Assembly (NCBI GenBank): GCA_035511515.1
Contig: DATKFG010000082.1
Span: forward strand, 1-43,765
Direction: 5' to 3'
DNA length: 43,765 nucleotides
From: VBCK01 sp035511515
GTDB taxonomy: Bacteria; Pseudomonadota; Gammaproteobacteria; Burkholderiales; Burkholderiaceae_F
Part shown: positions 8,408-17,341 of the stretch, one piece after another
Position numbering within the stretch: the first letter of the stretch is position 1
How the letters are laid out: each line of letters opens with the position of its first letter
Program-made: the position numbers and the translations under genes
Notes under the pieces: model-generated
What the model was told of the DNA's origin: nothing
Databases searched by the model: none
Seen by the model: only the letters and a program-made list of their open reading frames with translations

Positions 8408-9334
8408 ATGTCGCTGCGCGTTGCGATCCTGACCGACCAGCCCGGCTGGCACGGCCGCGAGTTGCAGCGGGCATTGCGCGCGTTCGCGGTGCAAACGGCT
8501 TTCGCGAGCCTGTCGGACTGCCGTCTCGATCTGCAAAGCGCGCGGCCGGGGGTGCGCGTGCCGGGATTCGGCGCGCACGAACCCGACGCGGTGTTCGTCC
8601 GCAGCATCGAGGCCGGCACGTTCGAACAGGTCACGCTGCGGCTTTCGGTCCTGCACGCGTTGCGCGAGCTGGGCGTGCCGGTCTACAACGACGCGCGCGC
8701 GATCGAACGCAGCGTCGACAAGTCGATGACGACCTTTCTGCTGCGCCGGCACGGCATTCCGACCTTGCCGACCTGGGTGACGGAGCGGGGCAGCGTAGCG
8801 CGCGGTGTCCTGATGCGCGAAGCCGCGCGGCGCAACGAGCTGGTGGTCAAGCCGCTGTTCGGCTCCCAGGGCAAGGGACTGCAGCGCCTGGCGGCGGGTT
8901 CGGCCATCCCCGCCGAGGACCAGGTCAGCGGGGTGTGGTACCTGCAACGGTTTCTGGATTGCGGCGAAGGCAACTGGCACGACTGGCGCGTACTGGTCGT
9001 GGGCGGCCGCACGGTCGCCGCGATGCTGCGGCGGGGCCGCTGCTGGGTCACCAACGTTGCGCGGGGAGCCCGGGTTGAAGCGGTCGAGGCCCGCGGCGAC
9101 CTGGCCCGATTTGCGATCGAGGCCGCAGCGGCCGTGGGCGCCGACTATGCGGGGGTCGATCTGATGCGCGACGCCAGCGGACGCTGGTTCGTCCTGGAGG
9201 TCAACAGCATTCCTGCCTGGCGTGGCTTGCAGGCGGTGACCCCGGCGCGGATCGCCGATGCGCTGGCGGGCGACCTGGTCAGCCGCTATTTGCACCCGTC
9301 GCGAATCCGGCTGGCACCCGCGCAGACGCGATGA
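8408..9334 (+). CDS. RimK-like ATP-grasp ligase of the H4MPT cluster
   Basis: A 308-residue ATP-grasp protein of the RimK/MptN type. An N-terminal Rossmann-like segment begins MSLRVAILTDQPGWHGREL. The ATP-binding region includes ERSVDKSMTTFLLRRHGIPT, the lysine-containing LVVKPLFGSQGKGL, and the Mg-site block YAGVDLMRDASG...VLEVNSIPAWRGLQ. RimK-like enzymes ligate glutamate or similar amino acids to a carboxylate. In H4MPT clusters of methylotrophs this family is expected to extend the cofactor tail; that role is inferred from context. It starts at ATG 8408 and overlaps the next gene by four bases (ATGA), so the two are probably translationally coupled. Confidence 0.85.
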   Translation: MSLRVAILTDQPGWHGRELQRALRAFAVQTAFASLSDCRLDLQSARPGVRVPGFGAHEPDAVFVRSIEAGTFEQVTLRLSVLHALRELGVPVYNDARAIERSVDKSMTTFLLRRHGIPTLPTWVTERGSVARGVLMREAARRNELVVKPLFGSQGKGLQRLAAGSAIPAEDQVSGVWYLQRFLDCGEGNWHDWRVLVVGGRTVAAMLRRGRCWVTNVARGARVEAVEARGDLARFAIEAAAAVGADYAGVDLMRDASGRWFVLEVNSIPAWRGLQAVTPARIADALAGDLVSRYLHPSRIRLAPAQTR

Positions 9335-10176
9335 GTGCGCGCGCAGGGGCGGCGCTGGCACGCCAGCATTTCCTGGCAGCCTGCGAGCTGGATGTCACCG
9401 CGTTGAAACCGGGCAACGTCAGGGTTGGAGTTCCGGCACACGGAATGAGTGCCGACGACTTCATTCGCAGCGCGCACGCCAGCGCCCCCGCGCTGGGCGA
9501 GTGCGGCACCTCGGTGGGACAGCGGGTACTTGCTGCGATCGAACGCACACAGCAGGTTGTGCATTGCAATACGAATCTGGGCATCGTGTTGCTCGCGGCG
9601 CCGCTGTTCTGCGCTGCCGAGGAGGACGGCGAGCTGCGCGGCGCCGTCGCGCGCCAACTGGCCGGACTGGACCGGCGCGACGCGGTCCTGGTATATCAGG
9701 CCATTCGCCTGGCGCGTCCGGGTGGAATGGGCACCCGATCCCGGCACGACGTACACGCCGAGCCGCAGGTGACGCTGCTGGAGGCGATGCGGGAAGCCCA
9801 GGACCGCGACAGCATTGCCCGGCAATACGCACGGGACTACGGCGACGTGTTCGATCTGGGGCTTGCGCAATGGGAACAAGCGCTGCTGCGATTCGGCAAT
9901 GAATCGCGCGCAGCCACGCAGGTGTATCTCGTATATCTTTCGACCTGGCGCGATTCGCTGATCGAACGGAAGTTCGGAACTGCTACCGCGCAGGCGGTAT
10001 CGGACCGAGCAAGCCAACTGTGCTCGGAATTGTTTTCATCTCGTCGCTTCGATGACATCGAGCCGCGGCTGCTCGCATGGGATGAACAACTGCGGCAGGC
10101 CGGTCTGAATCCCGGCACCAGTGCGGATATGACGGTGGCGACCGCGTTTGCTGCCAAACTGACTCGGGCGGTGTAA
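9331..10176 (+). CDS. CitG/MdcB-like triphosphoribosyl-transferase family protein of the H4MPT cluster
   Basis: A 281-residue, mostly helical protein of the triphosphoribosyl-dephospho-CoA synthase (CitG/MdcB) family. Family motifs are ELDVTALKPGNV near the N-terminus, CNTNLGIVLLAAPL in the middle and LNPGTSADMTVATAFAA at the C-terminus. Classical members make the prosthetic-group precursor of citrate or malonate decarboxylase, but none of those genes is nearby. Homologues are a regular part of methylotroph H4MPT clusters, so a role in making H4MPT or the methanofuran-like carrier is more likely (inference). It shares ATGA with the preceding ligase and lies 111 bases before fae. Confidence 0.83.
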   Translation: MSARAGAALARQHFLAACELDVTALKPGNVRVGVPAHGMSADDFIRSAHASAPALGECGTSVGQRVLAAIERTQQVVHCNTNLGIVLLAAPLFCAAEEDGELRGAVARQLAGLDRRDAVLVYQAIRLARPGGMGTRSRHDVHAEPQVTLLEAMREAQDRDSIARQYARDYGDVFDLGLAQWEQALLRFGNESRAATQVYLVYLSTWRDSLIERKFGTATAQAVSDRASQLCSELFSSRRFDDIEPRLLAWDEQLRQAGLNPGTSADMTVATAFAAKLTRAV

Positions 10177-10287
10177 AGTGCCGCAGGCGCGGGCAGGCCC
10201 GCGGCGGGAGAGCATGGAGAAGGCGCTAAGAAACTTCTCGGCGTTTCCGGGACACTCGCAATCAAGGGACGAAAGGAGAATAGTCGA
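10177..10287 (+). promoter_or_regulatory. fae leader with small hairpin and strong ribosome binding site
   Basis: The 111-base gap before fae contains a GCGGG/CCCGC hairpin at about 10189-10202 and a strong AAAGGAG Shine-Dalgarno at 10272-10278, nine bases before the ATG. Fae is usually very abundant, so a dedicated promoter is plausible here, but I could not identify clear -35/-10 boxes. Confidence 0.45.
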
Positions 10288-10797
10288 ATGGCCAAAATTA
10301 CCAACGTGCGCGTCGGCGAATCGCTGGTCGGCGACGGCAACGAAGTTGCGCACATCGATTTGCTCATAGGGCCGCGCGGCAGCGCGGCGGAAACCGCGTT
10401 CTGCAACTCGCTGACCAACAACAAGGACGGCTTTACCTCGTTGCTGGCGGTGATCGCGCCCAACCTTCAATGCAAGCCCAACACGCTGCTGTTCAACAAG
10501 GTAACGATCAAGGGCGCCAAGCAGGCCGTCCAGATGTTCGGACCGGCGCAGGCCGCGGTGGCGCGTGCAGTGGCGGACAGCGTGCAGGCCGGCGTGATTC
10601 CGGCCGACGAGGCCGACAATCTGTTCGTGCTGGTGGGTGTTTTCATCCACTGGGAAGCTTCCGACGACAACAAGATCTTCGACTACAACTACCGCGCTAC
10701 CAAGGAAGCGATCGAGCGTGCGATAGCGGGCACGCCGACCGCAGCGGAAGTGACCGCGAAGAAGGGTTCGGTCAAGCACCCGTTCTCGCCGAAGTAA
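10288..10797 (+). CDS. fae: Formaldehyde-activating enzyme
   Basis: A 169-residue protein, the full length of bacterial Fae, which catalyses condensation of formaldehyde with H4MPT to methylene-H4MPT in the cytoplasm. The sequence is highly characteristic: GNEVAHIDLLIGPRGSAAET near the start with the conserved His22 (the proposed catalytic acid), then LLAVIAPNLQCKPNTLLFNK, AVQMFGPAQAAVA and LVGVFIHWEASDDNKI. It closes the C1 operon begun at mptG and supplies the first step for MtdB, Mch and Fhc encoded around it. A hairpin terminator follows 31 bases after the stop. Confidence 0.98.
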   Translation: MAKITNVRVGESLVGDGNEVAHIDLLIGPRGSAAETAFCNSLTNNKDGFTSLLAVIAPNLQCKPNTLLFNKVTIKGAKQAVQMFGPAQAAVARAVADSVQAGVIPADEADNLFVLVGVFIHWEASDDNKIFDYNYRATKEAIERAIAGTPTAAEVTAKKGSVKHPFSPK

Positions 10798-10827
10798 GCG
10801 CAACTTCGAATTGGGGTTTGTCGCAGG

Positions 10828-10852
10828 AGGGCGGTCCGAGGGCCGCCCTTTT
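10828..10852 (+). terminator. Rho-independent terminator after fae
   Basis: AGGGCGG at 10828-10834 pairs perfectly with CCGCCCT at 10843-10849 across an 8-base loop, and a run of four T follows (10849-10852). The position 31 bases after the fae stop and just before the convergent gene ending at 10874 fits a terminator, possibly working in both directions. Confidence 0.8.
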
Positions 10853-10873
10853 CCTGTGCGCCACCCGCCGGCT

Positions 10874-11455
10874 TCACGGTGCATGGCCGGCCGCTTCGGT
10901 GCCGGCGACTTTCATCCGCTCGAGCAGCTCGACCCAGCGGCGCGGGTCGCCACGGATGGACGCGCTCGACCACACCAGATCGGCCGGCGCCTCGCCGGCG
11001 CGGACCTCGGCCCGCGACAGGTTCGACGGCAGATGGAACTGGTCGTCCTGGATCAGCTCGATGCCGAGCGCGTCCCGCACCGTGGCACGAGCCCCTGCGG
11101 TCGTGCTCCTGGCCTGTGTCAGCACGATGGCGCGCACCCGCTTCCAGGGCGCGAAAAACGGGCGGCGATAGGGACCGTACAGCCAGATCGCGATGCCCAG
11201 TTCGGACGCTTCGATGATCGGCAGCGCCAGCAGCGCGCGCACTGCGAACAGGATCGCGAGCCCGACGGTCAGCCACAGCGTCGCCCAGAACAATTCCTGG
11301 CCCAGCGGCGAGCGCGGACCGTGCCAGGCCCAGGCCAGGGCCCAGACGGCCCCCAGGCCGATCAGCACCTTTGCCCACCCGGCGCCACCGCTGGGCATGA
11401 TCCGGACCGCCCAGGGCAGATCGGACGGCCTCTGTCGAACGGGGTAGGGATGCAT
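10874..11455 (-). CDS. Small membrane protein of unknown function
   Basis: A 193-residue protein I do not recognise. Two hydrophobic helices lie close together (about residues 28-46, WAKVLIGLGAVWALAWAW, and 56-78, FWATLWLTVGLAILFAVRAL). A soluble part follows with IWLYGPYRRPFFAPWKRVRA, reminiscent of small bacterial proteins with a PH-like domain after two membrane helices. It is convergent with fae and divergent from ispH. The start is ATG 11455. The codon pattern and two-helix layout support a real gene; no function can be assigned. Confidence 0.7.
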   Translation of the reverse strand: MHPYPVRQRPSDLPWAVRIMPSGGAGWAKVLIGLGAVWALAWAWHGPRSPLGQELFWATLWLTVGLAILFAVRALLALPIIEASELGIAIWLYGPYRRPFFAPWKRVRAIVLTQARSTTAGARATVRDALGIELIQDDQFHLPSNLSRAEVRAGEAPADLVWSSASIRGDPRRWVELLERMKVAGTEAAGHAP

Positions 11456-11561
11456 CGCGTGGCAGCCAGCCGGGCCACCCGGAGGGCGGGTGCAGCCGGG
11501 CGCAATGTACCGGACTGTTGCGTTATTCCCAATTGCACCGGGCCGTGTAGGGAATTGCGGA

Positions 11562-11590
11562 TCCGGCTCATCGGTCGCCTCCCCTACAAT
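11562..11590 (+). promoter_or_regulatory. Possible ispH promoter (-10 box)
   Basis: TACAAT at 11585-11590, five of six bases of the sigma-70 -10 consensus, lies 43 bases before the ispH start codon in a 178-base gap. The hexamer at the proper -35 distance is weak, so this is only a candidate. Confidence 0.3.
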
Positions 11591-11633
11591 GCGATTCGTC
11601 CGAGGGGGAAGGGGTCGAGACCCGGCTTGCCCA

Positions 11634-12575
11634 ATGCCTATAAAAGTGATCCTCGCCCAGCCGCGCGGCTACTGCGCGGGCGTTGTGCGCGCCATCGAGA
11701 TCGTCGAACGTGCGCTTGAAAAGTACGGCGCGCCGGTTTACGTGCGGCACGAAATCGTGCACAACCGGCACGTGGTCGACAGCCTCAGGGACAAGGGCGC
11801 GCGCTTCGTGGAGGACCTGTCCGAGGTGCCTGCCGGCGCGGTCACGATCTTCAGCGCGCACGGAGTCGCACGCGAGGTCGAGCAGGACGCCGAGCGCCGC
11901 CGGCTGTCAGTGCTCGACGCCACCTGTCCGCTCGTATCGAAGGTTCACATGCAGGGGCAGCGCTACGTCGACCAGGGCCGTACCGTGATTCTGATCGGGC
12001 ATGCGGGTCACCCCGAGGTGGAAGGCACGATGGGCCAGCTGACCGCGCCGGTGCGGCTGATCCAGAGCATCAAGGACGTCGAGCAGCTGGACATACCACG
12101 CGATGCGCCGGTCGCGTACATCACGCAGACGACCTTGAGCGTGGACGACACCCGGGCCGTGATCGCAGCGCTGCGAGCGCGCTTTTCCAACCTGGTCGGG
12201 CCCGAGACCCGGGACATCTGCTACGCTACTCAGAACCGGCAGACTGCGGTTCGCGAGCTCGCCAAGCTGGTCGATCTGATCCTCGTGGTCGGGGCCCGCA
12301 ACAGTTCCAACTCGAACAGGCTGCGGGAGATCGGGCAGGAAGCGGGCGTGCCGAGCTACCTGGTCGCCGACGGCAGCGAGGTTCGGTCGGAATGGCTGCA
12401 GGGCAAGCGGACGGTCGGCCTGACCGCGGGCGCTTCAGCGCCGGACGTGCTGGTCGATGACGTGGTGGCCGCGCTGCGGCGCTTCTCGTCGATTCAGATT
12501 TCCACGCTGCCCGGTATCGAGGAAAAGATCCAGTTCCGTTTGCCCAATCAACTGCTCGAAGCTGCGGTCCAGTAG
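11634..12575 (+). CDS. ispH: 4-Hydroxy-3-methylbut-2-enyl diphosphate reductase (IspH/LytB)
   Basis: A 313-residue iron-sulfur enzyme, the usual IspH length, performing the last step of the MEP pathway: HMBPP to IPP and DMAPP. The three cluster cysteines are visible: Cys14 in PRGYCAGVVRAIE, Cys98 in LDATCPLVSKVH and Cys196 in DICYATQNRQ. HxxH-type substrate-site histidines occur in VRHEIVHNRHVV, FSAHGV and IGHAGHPEVEGTMGQ. The family motifs VVGARNSSNSNRL and TAGASAPDVLV follow. The start ATG 11634 agrees with the family N-terminus. It lies 72 bases upstream of hpnH, so isoprenoid precursor supply is linked to hopanoid synthesis. Confidence 0.97.
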   Translation: MPIKVILAQPRGYCAGVVRAIEIVERALEKYGAPVYVRHEIVHNRHVVDSLRDKGARFVEDLSEVPAGAVTIFSAHGVAREVEQDAERRRLSVLDATCPLVSKVHMQGQRYVDQGRTVILIGHAGHPEVEGTMGQLTAPVRLIQSIKDVEQLDIPRDAPVAYITQTTLSVDDTRAVIAALRARFSNLVGPETRDICYATQNRQTAVRELAKLVDLILVVGARNSSNSNRLREIGQEAGVPSYLVADGSEVRSEWLQGKRTVGLTAGASAPDVLVDDVVAALRRFSSIQISTLPGIEEKIQFRLPNQLLEAAVQ

Positions 12576-12647
12576 GCGGCAGCCGCCGGATCGACCGACT
12601 TCTGCGAGCAGCGAGCAACTGACGTTTTGTAGTCCGGGAGTTTGAAC

Positions 12648-13772
12648 TTGGCCATTTCTCTTCACGAGGCGCTTGCCGTCGGAGCCTATGTGGTGCGCCA
12701 GCACCTGGCGGGCCGCAAGCGTTATCCGTTGGTGTTGATGCTGGAGCCCTTATATCGCTGCAACCTCGCCTGCGCGGGCTGCGGCAAGATCGACTATCCG
12801 GATCCGATCCTGAACCAGCGGATGTCGGTGGCCGATGCGCTGGGGGCGATCGACGAGTGCGGCGCACCCGTGGTCGTGATGGCGGGCGGCGAGCCGCTGC
12901 TGCACAAGGATCTGCCCCAGATCGTGCGGGGCGCGATCGCGCGCCGCAAGTTCGTCACGGTCTGCACCAACGCCCTGCTGATGGAAAAGGTGCTCGATCA
13001 GTACCAGCCCAGTCGCTACTTCAACTGGTCGGTGCACCTGGACGGTGATCGCGAGATGCACGACAAGTCGGTCTGCCAGACCGGCGTGTACGACCGCGCC
13101 GTGTCCGCAATCCAGGCGGCCAGGCAGCGCGGCTTCCGCGTCAACATCAATTGCACGCTGTTCAACAACGCCGATCCCGAGCGGGTCGCGCGCTTTTTCG
13201 ACGACGTCAAGGCCCTTGGCGTCGACGGCATCACGGTCTCGCCCGGATATGCCTATGAACGCGCGCCGGACCAGCAGCACTTCCTCAATCGGACCGCGAC
13301 CAAGGAGCTGTTTCGCAGCATCTTCCGGCGTGCTCGCGACGGACGGGGCTCCAAGTCCTGGCCGCTTTTCCAGTCGAGCCTGTTCCTGGACTTTCTGGCC
13401 GGCAATCGCAGCTACCACTGCACCCCATGGGGCAATCCGACCCGCACGATCTTCGGATGGCAGCGTCCCTGCTACCTGCTGGGGGAGGGCTATGCCAAGA
13501 CGTTCAAGGAGTTGATGGAAACGACCGACTGGGACCGCTATGGCGTTGGCAATTACGAGAAGTGCGCCGACTGCATGGTGCATTCCGGATTCGAGGCGAC
13601 CGCGGTTGCCGATGCGATCAGCAGTCCCTGGAAGCTGGTGAAGCTGTCGCTGACGGGCGTTCGCACCGAGGGACCGATGGCGCCGGACATTCCGCTGGCG
13701 CGCCAGCGGCCGGCCGAATACGTATTTTCACGACACGTAGCCGAGAAGCTCCAGGCGCTTTCCAGAACCTGA
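12648..13772 (+). CDS. hpnH: HpnH, adenosyl-hopane synthase (radical SAM)
   Basis: A 374-residue radical SAM enzyme that adds an adenosyl group to diploptene, the first step of extended hopanoid side-chain synthesis. The [4Fe-4S] motif CNLACAGC (Cys38, 42, 45) sits in the very typical RYPLVLMLEPLYR context, and VVMAGGEPLLHKDL and WSVHLDGDREMHD follow as in HpnH. The likely start is TTG 12648: it matches the family N-terminus and has GGGAG (12636-12640) seven bases upstream. The TTG at 12642 is too close to that site. The nucleosidase for the next step (hpnG) and the cyclase lie about 6-9 kb downstream on the other strand. Confidence 0.95.
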   Translation: MAISLHEALAVGAYVVRQHLAGRKRYPLVLMLEPLYRCNLACAGCGKIDYPDPILNQRMSVADALGAIDECGAPVVVMAGGEPLLHKDLPQIVRGAIARRKFVTVCTNALLMEKVLDQYQPSRYFNWSVHLDGDREMHDKSVCQTGVYDRAVSAIQAARQRGFRVNINCTLFNNADPERVARFFDDVKALGVDGITVSPGYAYERAPDQQHFLNRTATKELFRSIFRRARDGRGSKSWPLFQSSLFLDFLAGNRSYHCTPWGNPTRTIFGWQRPCYLLGEGYAKTFKELMETTDWDRYGVGNYEKCADCMVHSGFEATAVADAISSPWKLVKLSLTGVRTEGPMAPDIPLARQRPAEYVFSRHVAEKLQALSRT

Positions 13773-13902
13773 TCGACCTGCGGCCGACCCGGCGATTGTT
13801 GCCAGGGACGGAGACATCAGGTCAAATGGTCGCCGTCTGACAGTCGGTTTCGGGAATCGCCTTGCGCGTGTCGCGCAGGGGGCCGAGTCGCGGAATCGTG
13901 TG

Positions 13903-16581
13903 ATGGCACTCACGGCTGACCAGGTCGCATTGCTGAAACACCTGCTGGATCAGGCGTTGCCGCTCGACGTGAACGGCCGTCAGCGCTGGCTCAGGAATCT
14001 GTCCCCCGAACATCAGGCGCTGGCCCCGGCGCTGCGCGAGGCGCTGCTGTCGGAGGACACGCAATCGGGCGTTGCCGTGCTGGCAACCGCTCCTGAAAAT
14101 GACGGCACCGACGACGCGGTCACTGTACCGAGCGCCGGGCTGCGAGCCGGCCAACGGATCGGACCCTACCAGCTGGTGCGCGAACTGGGCGCCGGCGGCA
14201 TGGCGGTCGTGTGGCTGGCGCGTCGCGATGGGCGCGAGGTTGCCTTGAAGCTGCCGCTGATGTCACGCCTGCGGCGGGACCTGGCGGAACGCTTCGCGCG
14301 CGAATGCGAGATCCTGGCCAGGCTCGAACACCCGAACATCGCCCGGATGTACGAGGCCGGCATATCGGACGACGGGCTGCCCTACCTGGCGCTGGAGTAC
14401 GTGGAGGGCCTGCCGCTGACGACCTGGTGCGACACGCACCAGTTCGGCGTGCGCGAGCGTTTAAAACTGTTCCAGCAGGTCCTGGATGCGGTCCAGTACG
14501 CGCATGAGCGCCAGGTCGTGCATCGGGATCTGAAACCCTCGAATCTGCTGGTCACCCAATGGGGGCAGGTGCGGCTGCTCGATTTCGGCGTGGCCAAGAT
14601 GCTGGCCGACGGACAGGTCGTCCTGCAGACGGACCTCACGCGGGTGTACGGGCGCATGCTGACGCCGGACTATGCGAGTCCGGAGCAACTGCAGAACAAC
14701 CGCATCGGCGCGGCCAGCGACATTTACGCGCTCGGCGTCGTGCTGTACGAGTTGCTGGTGGGAAACCGGCCATACCGGATCAAGGTCGACCCTTCGGTGA
14801 TGCCGCTGGAGCAGGCGATCCGGGATGCGCAGATCCGCAAGCCCAGCACGCAAGTGCAGGAGGCGGCCGCGGCGGCGCGCGCCACCAGCCGCGAAAAGCT
14901 GATGCGGCGGTTGCGCGGCGACCTGGACAACATCGTGCTCAAGGCGCTGGCCAAGCAGCCCGAGGCCCGCTACTCCAGCGTCGCATCGTTCGCCGCCGAC
15001 GTGCAGCGTTACCTCAACGGTGATCCGGTCGAGGCGCGCTCGGATCGTCTGGGCCCCCGCACCGACCGCTTCCTGGTGAGTCACCCGTTCGCGACCGCGA
15101 CCGTCGTCACGCTGATTGCAGCGGCGATCGAGCTGACAATGACGTACCGGATTGACTGGGTCGCGGCGCTGCATCGGGCCACCGAAAAGATCGGCGCATG
15201 GAGTGCGGCGGTGCTGCCGGCGCCGGAGCGAGCGATCGCCGTCGTTCCATTCACCGACCTGAGCGAGGCGCGCGACCAGGCGTATTTCTCCGAGGGGTTG
15301 TCCGACGAGCTGGCCGACCGCCTGGCGCGCATCGCGGACCTGCGGGTGATCGCCCGCACGTCGTCTTCCCGTTTCAAAGGCAAGAGCGACGACGCGCGCC
15401 CGATCGCCGAACAGCTCGGGGTGGCCGGTGTGCTGTCGGGCGACGTTCGCCGGACCGGATCGTCGATCCGGGTGAGCGCCCGCTTGATCCGCGGGTCGGA
15501 CGGATCCAGCCTGTGGACGCAGACCTTCGATCGCGAAGCAACCGACGTCTTCAAACTGCACGACGAGATCAGCAGCGCTGTCGCCAGGGCGCTGCATGCG
15601 CCGCTGATGCAGGACCCGCCCCCGAATCCGGCCTCGGAGCGCAACTTCGATGCGTACGACGCGTTTCTGCGGGGAGCCTATTTTTCCCGGCGACCCTCGC
15701 AGGAAGACCTTCCAGAATCGATCGCGGCCTACCAGGAGGCGGTCCGGCTGGATCCGCAATACGCGCGAGGCTGGGCGGAACTGGCGCGCGCCTTCGTCCA
15801 CCAGGGCCGCGGCCAGCCGGACGCGGTTGAAAGCGCGTACGCCAAGGCCAAGGAGGCGATCGCGCATGCGCTGGCCATCGACCCCAAGCAGCCGGTCGCG
15901 CACGCGATGCTGGGCTATGTCTACTGGGACTACGACCTGAACCGGGACGCGGGCCGGGCCGAATTCGAGAAGGCGCACGAGCTCGATCCGTCGGACGCCG
16001 ATGTGCTGGCCGCGCTGACCACCGTCGCCGTGGCGCGCGGACGCCTCGACGAGGCGATCGACTTCGAGCGCCGCAACGTGGCCGCCGATCCGCTCAATGC
16101 GCCGACGCTCGGCGAACTTGGAAACCTGTATCGGAACGCCGGCCGCTTGGTCGAATCGGAACAGGCGCTTCGCAGGGCCCTGGCGATCGACGCGACCCTC
16201 GGTGGCGGCCACTGCGATCTGGGTCTGACGCTGGTCGCGCGCGGCCAGCCCGAACCGGCCCTGGACGCGATGCGGCGCGAGACCGATCAGGCGGCACGGG
16301 TCGGTTGCCTGCCGATCGCTTTATGGGCCCTGGGCCGGCACGCCGAAGCGGACGCCGCGCTGGCGTCGCTGATCGACCGCTACCCCGATTCGCGCGCCTA
16401 CGGCATCGCGCAGGCGCTGGCATTCGAGGCGAAAAACGATGCCGCCTTCGAATGGCTCGAGCGGGCCTGGCGGCAACGCAACGCCGCCCTGGCGATGATC
16501 AAGGTCGATTACTTCCTGCACGGCCTGCGCGGCGATCCCCGCCTGGACGCGCTGCTGGCGAAAATGAAGCTGCCGCAGTGA
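13903..16581 (+). CDS. Ser/Thr protein kinase with TolB-like region and TPR repeats
   Basis: An 892-residue membrane-anchored kinase. An N-terminal extension (about 1-80) precedes a Hanks-type kinase domain with G-loop GAGGMAVV (96-103), VALKL lysine (116), HRDLKPSN (from 207), DFG (227-229) and the TPDYASPEQ activation segment. All catalytic residues are present. One membrane helix follows (about 396-414). Then comes a region like the TolB/FlgO-type N-terminal domain (AIAVVPFTDLSE..., about 444-560, with YFSEGLSDELADRLARI), and TPR-like helices fill the rest (about 600-880). This layout is common for proteobacterial sensor kinases, whose TPR end likely binds partner proteins; signal and targets are unknown. 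A GTG at 13900 could also initiate. An SDR gene begins four bases after its stop. Confidence 0.9.
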   Translation: MALTADQVALLKHLLDQALPLDVNGRQRWLRNLSPEHQALAPALREALLSEDTQSGVAVLATAPENDGTDDAVTVPSAGLRAGQRIGPYQLVRELGAGGMAVVWLARRDGREVALKLPLMSRLRRDLAERFARECEILARLEHPNIARMYEAGISDDGLPYLALEYVEGLPLTTWCDTHQFGVRERLKLFQQVLDAVQYAHERQVVHRDLKPSNLLVTQWGQVRLLDFGVAKMLADGQVVLQTDLTRVYGRMLTPDYASPEQLQNNRIGAASDIYALGVVLYELLVGNRPYRIKVDPSVMPLEQAIRDAQIRKPSTQVQEAAAAARATSREKLMRRLRGDLDNIVLKALAKQPEARYSSVASFAADVQRYLNGDPVEARSDRLGPRTDRFLVSHPFATATVVTLIAAAIELTMTYRIDWVAALHRATEKIGAWSAAVLPAPERAIAVVPFTDLSEARDQAYFSEGLSDELADRLARIADLRVIARTSSSRFKGKSDDARPIAEQLGVAGVLSGDVRRTGSSIRVSARLIRGSDGSSLWTQTFDREATDVFKLHDEISSAVARALHAPLMQDPPPNPASERNFDAYDAFLRGAYFSRRPSQEDLPESIAAYQEAVRLDPQYARGWAELARAFVHQGRGQPDAVESAYAKAKEAIAHALAIDPKQPVAHAMLGYVYWDYDLNRDAGRAEFEKAHELDPSDADVLAALTTVAVARGRLDEAIDFERRNVAADPLNAPTLGELGNLYRNAGRLVESEQALRRALAIDATLGGGHCDLGLTLVARGQPEPALDAMRRETDQAARVGCLPIALWALGRHAEADAALASLIDRYPDSRAYGIAQALAFEAKNDAAFEWLERAWRQRNAALAMIKVDYFLHGLRGDPRLDALLAKMKLPQ

Positions 16582-16585
16582 GGGT

Positions 16586-17332
16586 ATGCCAGGGGTACTG
16601 ATCGTCACCGGTGCCGGTCGAGGAATCGGAGCGGCCGTTGCGCGCCTTGCGGCGTCCGAAGGCTATGCCGTGTGCGTGAACTACCTGAGCAACCGCGAAG
16701 CGGCCGCCGACGTCGTGGCCGCCGTTGCGGCCAAAGGCGCGACGGCGGTGGCGTTCCGGGCGGACGTTGCGCGCGAAGATGACGTGATGCGCCTGTTCGA
16801 ACACGTGGACTCGTCGCTGGGACGCGTGACGGCACTGGTGAACAACGCCGGAATCCTGGAGAAGCAGTGTCGCGTCGAGGACATGGATTCGGCACGGATC
16901 AGCCGGGTTTTCTCGACCAACGTGGTGGCTGCGTTTATCTGTTCGCGCGAAGCGGTGCGGCGGATGTCGACCCGGCACGGTGGACCGGGCGGGGCCATCG
17001 TCAACATTTCATCCCGGGCGGCCCAGCTCGGCTCGCCGGGAGAGTACGTCGATTACGCCGCGTCGAAGGCGGCGCTCGAAACCTTGACGGTGGGTCTGGC
17101 CAGGGAGGTTGCCGCGGAAGGCATTCGGGTCAATTCGGTCTCGCCCGGTCACATCTACACGGATATTCACGCGCGCGGCGGTGAACCGGCGCGGGTCGAT
17201 CGGCTCAAGGATTCGATCCCGATGAAGCGCGGCGGCACGGCGGACGAGGTGGCCAGGGCGGTTCTGTGGCTGCTGTCGGACGAGGCCTCCTATACGACCG
17301 GTGCGACCATTGACGTCTCGGGCGGCCGATAG
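16586..17332 (+). CDS. Short-chain dehydrogenase/reductase
   Basis: A 248-residue classical SDR. The cofactor motif TGAGRGIG (about 8-15), NNAG (about 88-91), the catalytic Ser in NISSRAAQ and YAASKAALE (YxxxK) are all present, as is the late NSVSPGHIYTDIH. Such enzymes are NAD(P)H-dependent; the substrate cannot be told from sequence, though it resembles glucose-dehydrogenase/FabG-like SDRs. The ATG follows the kinase stop by four bases, and its GAGGG ribosome site overlaps that stop, so the two genes are probably cotranscribed. It converges with cbpM. Confidence 0.92.
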   Translation: MPGVLIVTGAGRGIGAAVARLAASEGYAVCVNYLSNREAAADVVAAVAAKGATAVAFRADVAREDDVMRLFEHVDSSLGRVTALVNNAGILEKQCRVEDMDSARISRVFSTNVVAAFICSREAVRRMSTRHGGPGGAIVNISSRAAQLGSPGEYVDYAASKAALETLTVGLAREVAAEGIRVNSVSPGHIYTDIHARGGEPARVDRLKDSIPMKRGGTADEVARAVLWLLSDEASYTTGATIDVSGGR

Positions 17333-17341
17333 CGCCTGCGG

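Noticed and set aside
9331..10176. Citrate or malonate decarboxylase accessory gene (citG/mdcB)
   Set aside because: No decarboxylase subunit genes are present, and the gene is coupled to H4MPT genes, so a C1-cofactor role is preferred.
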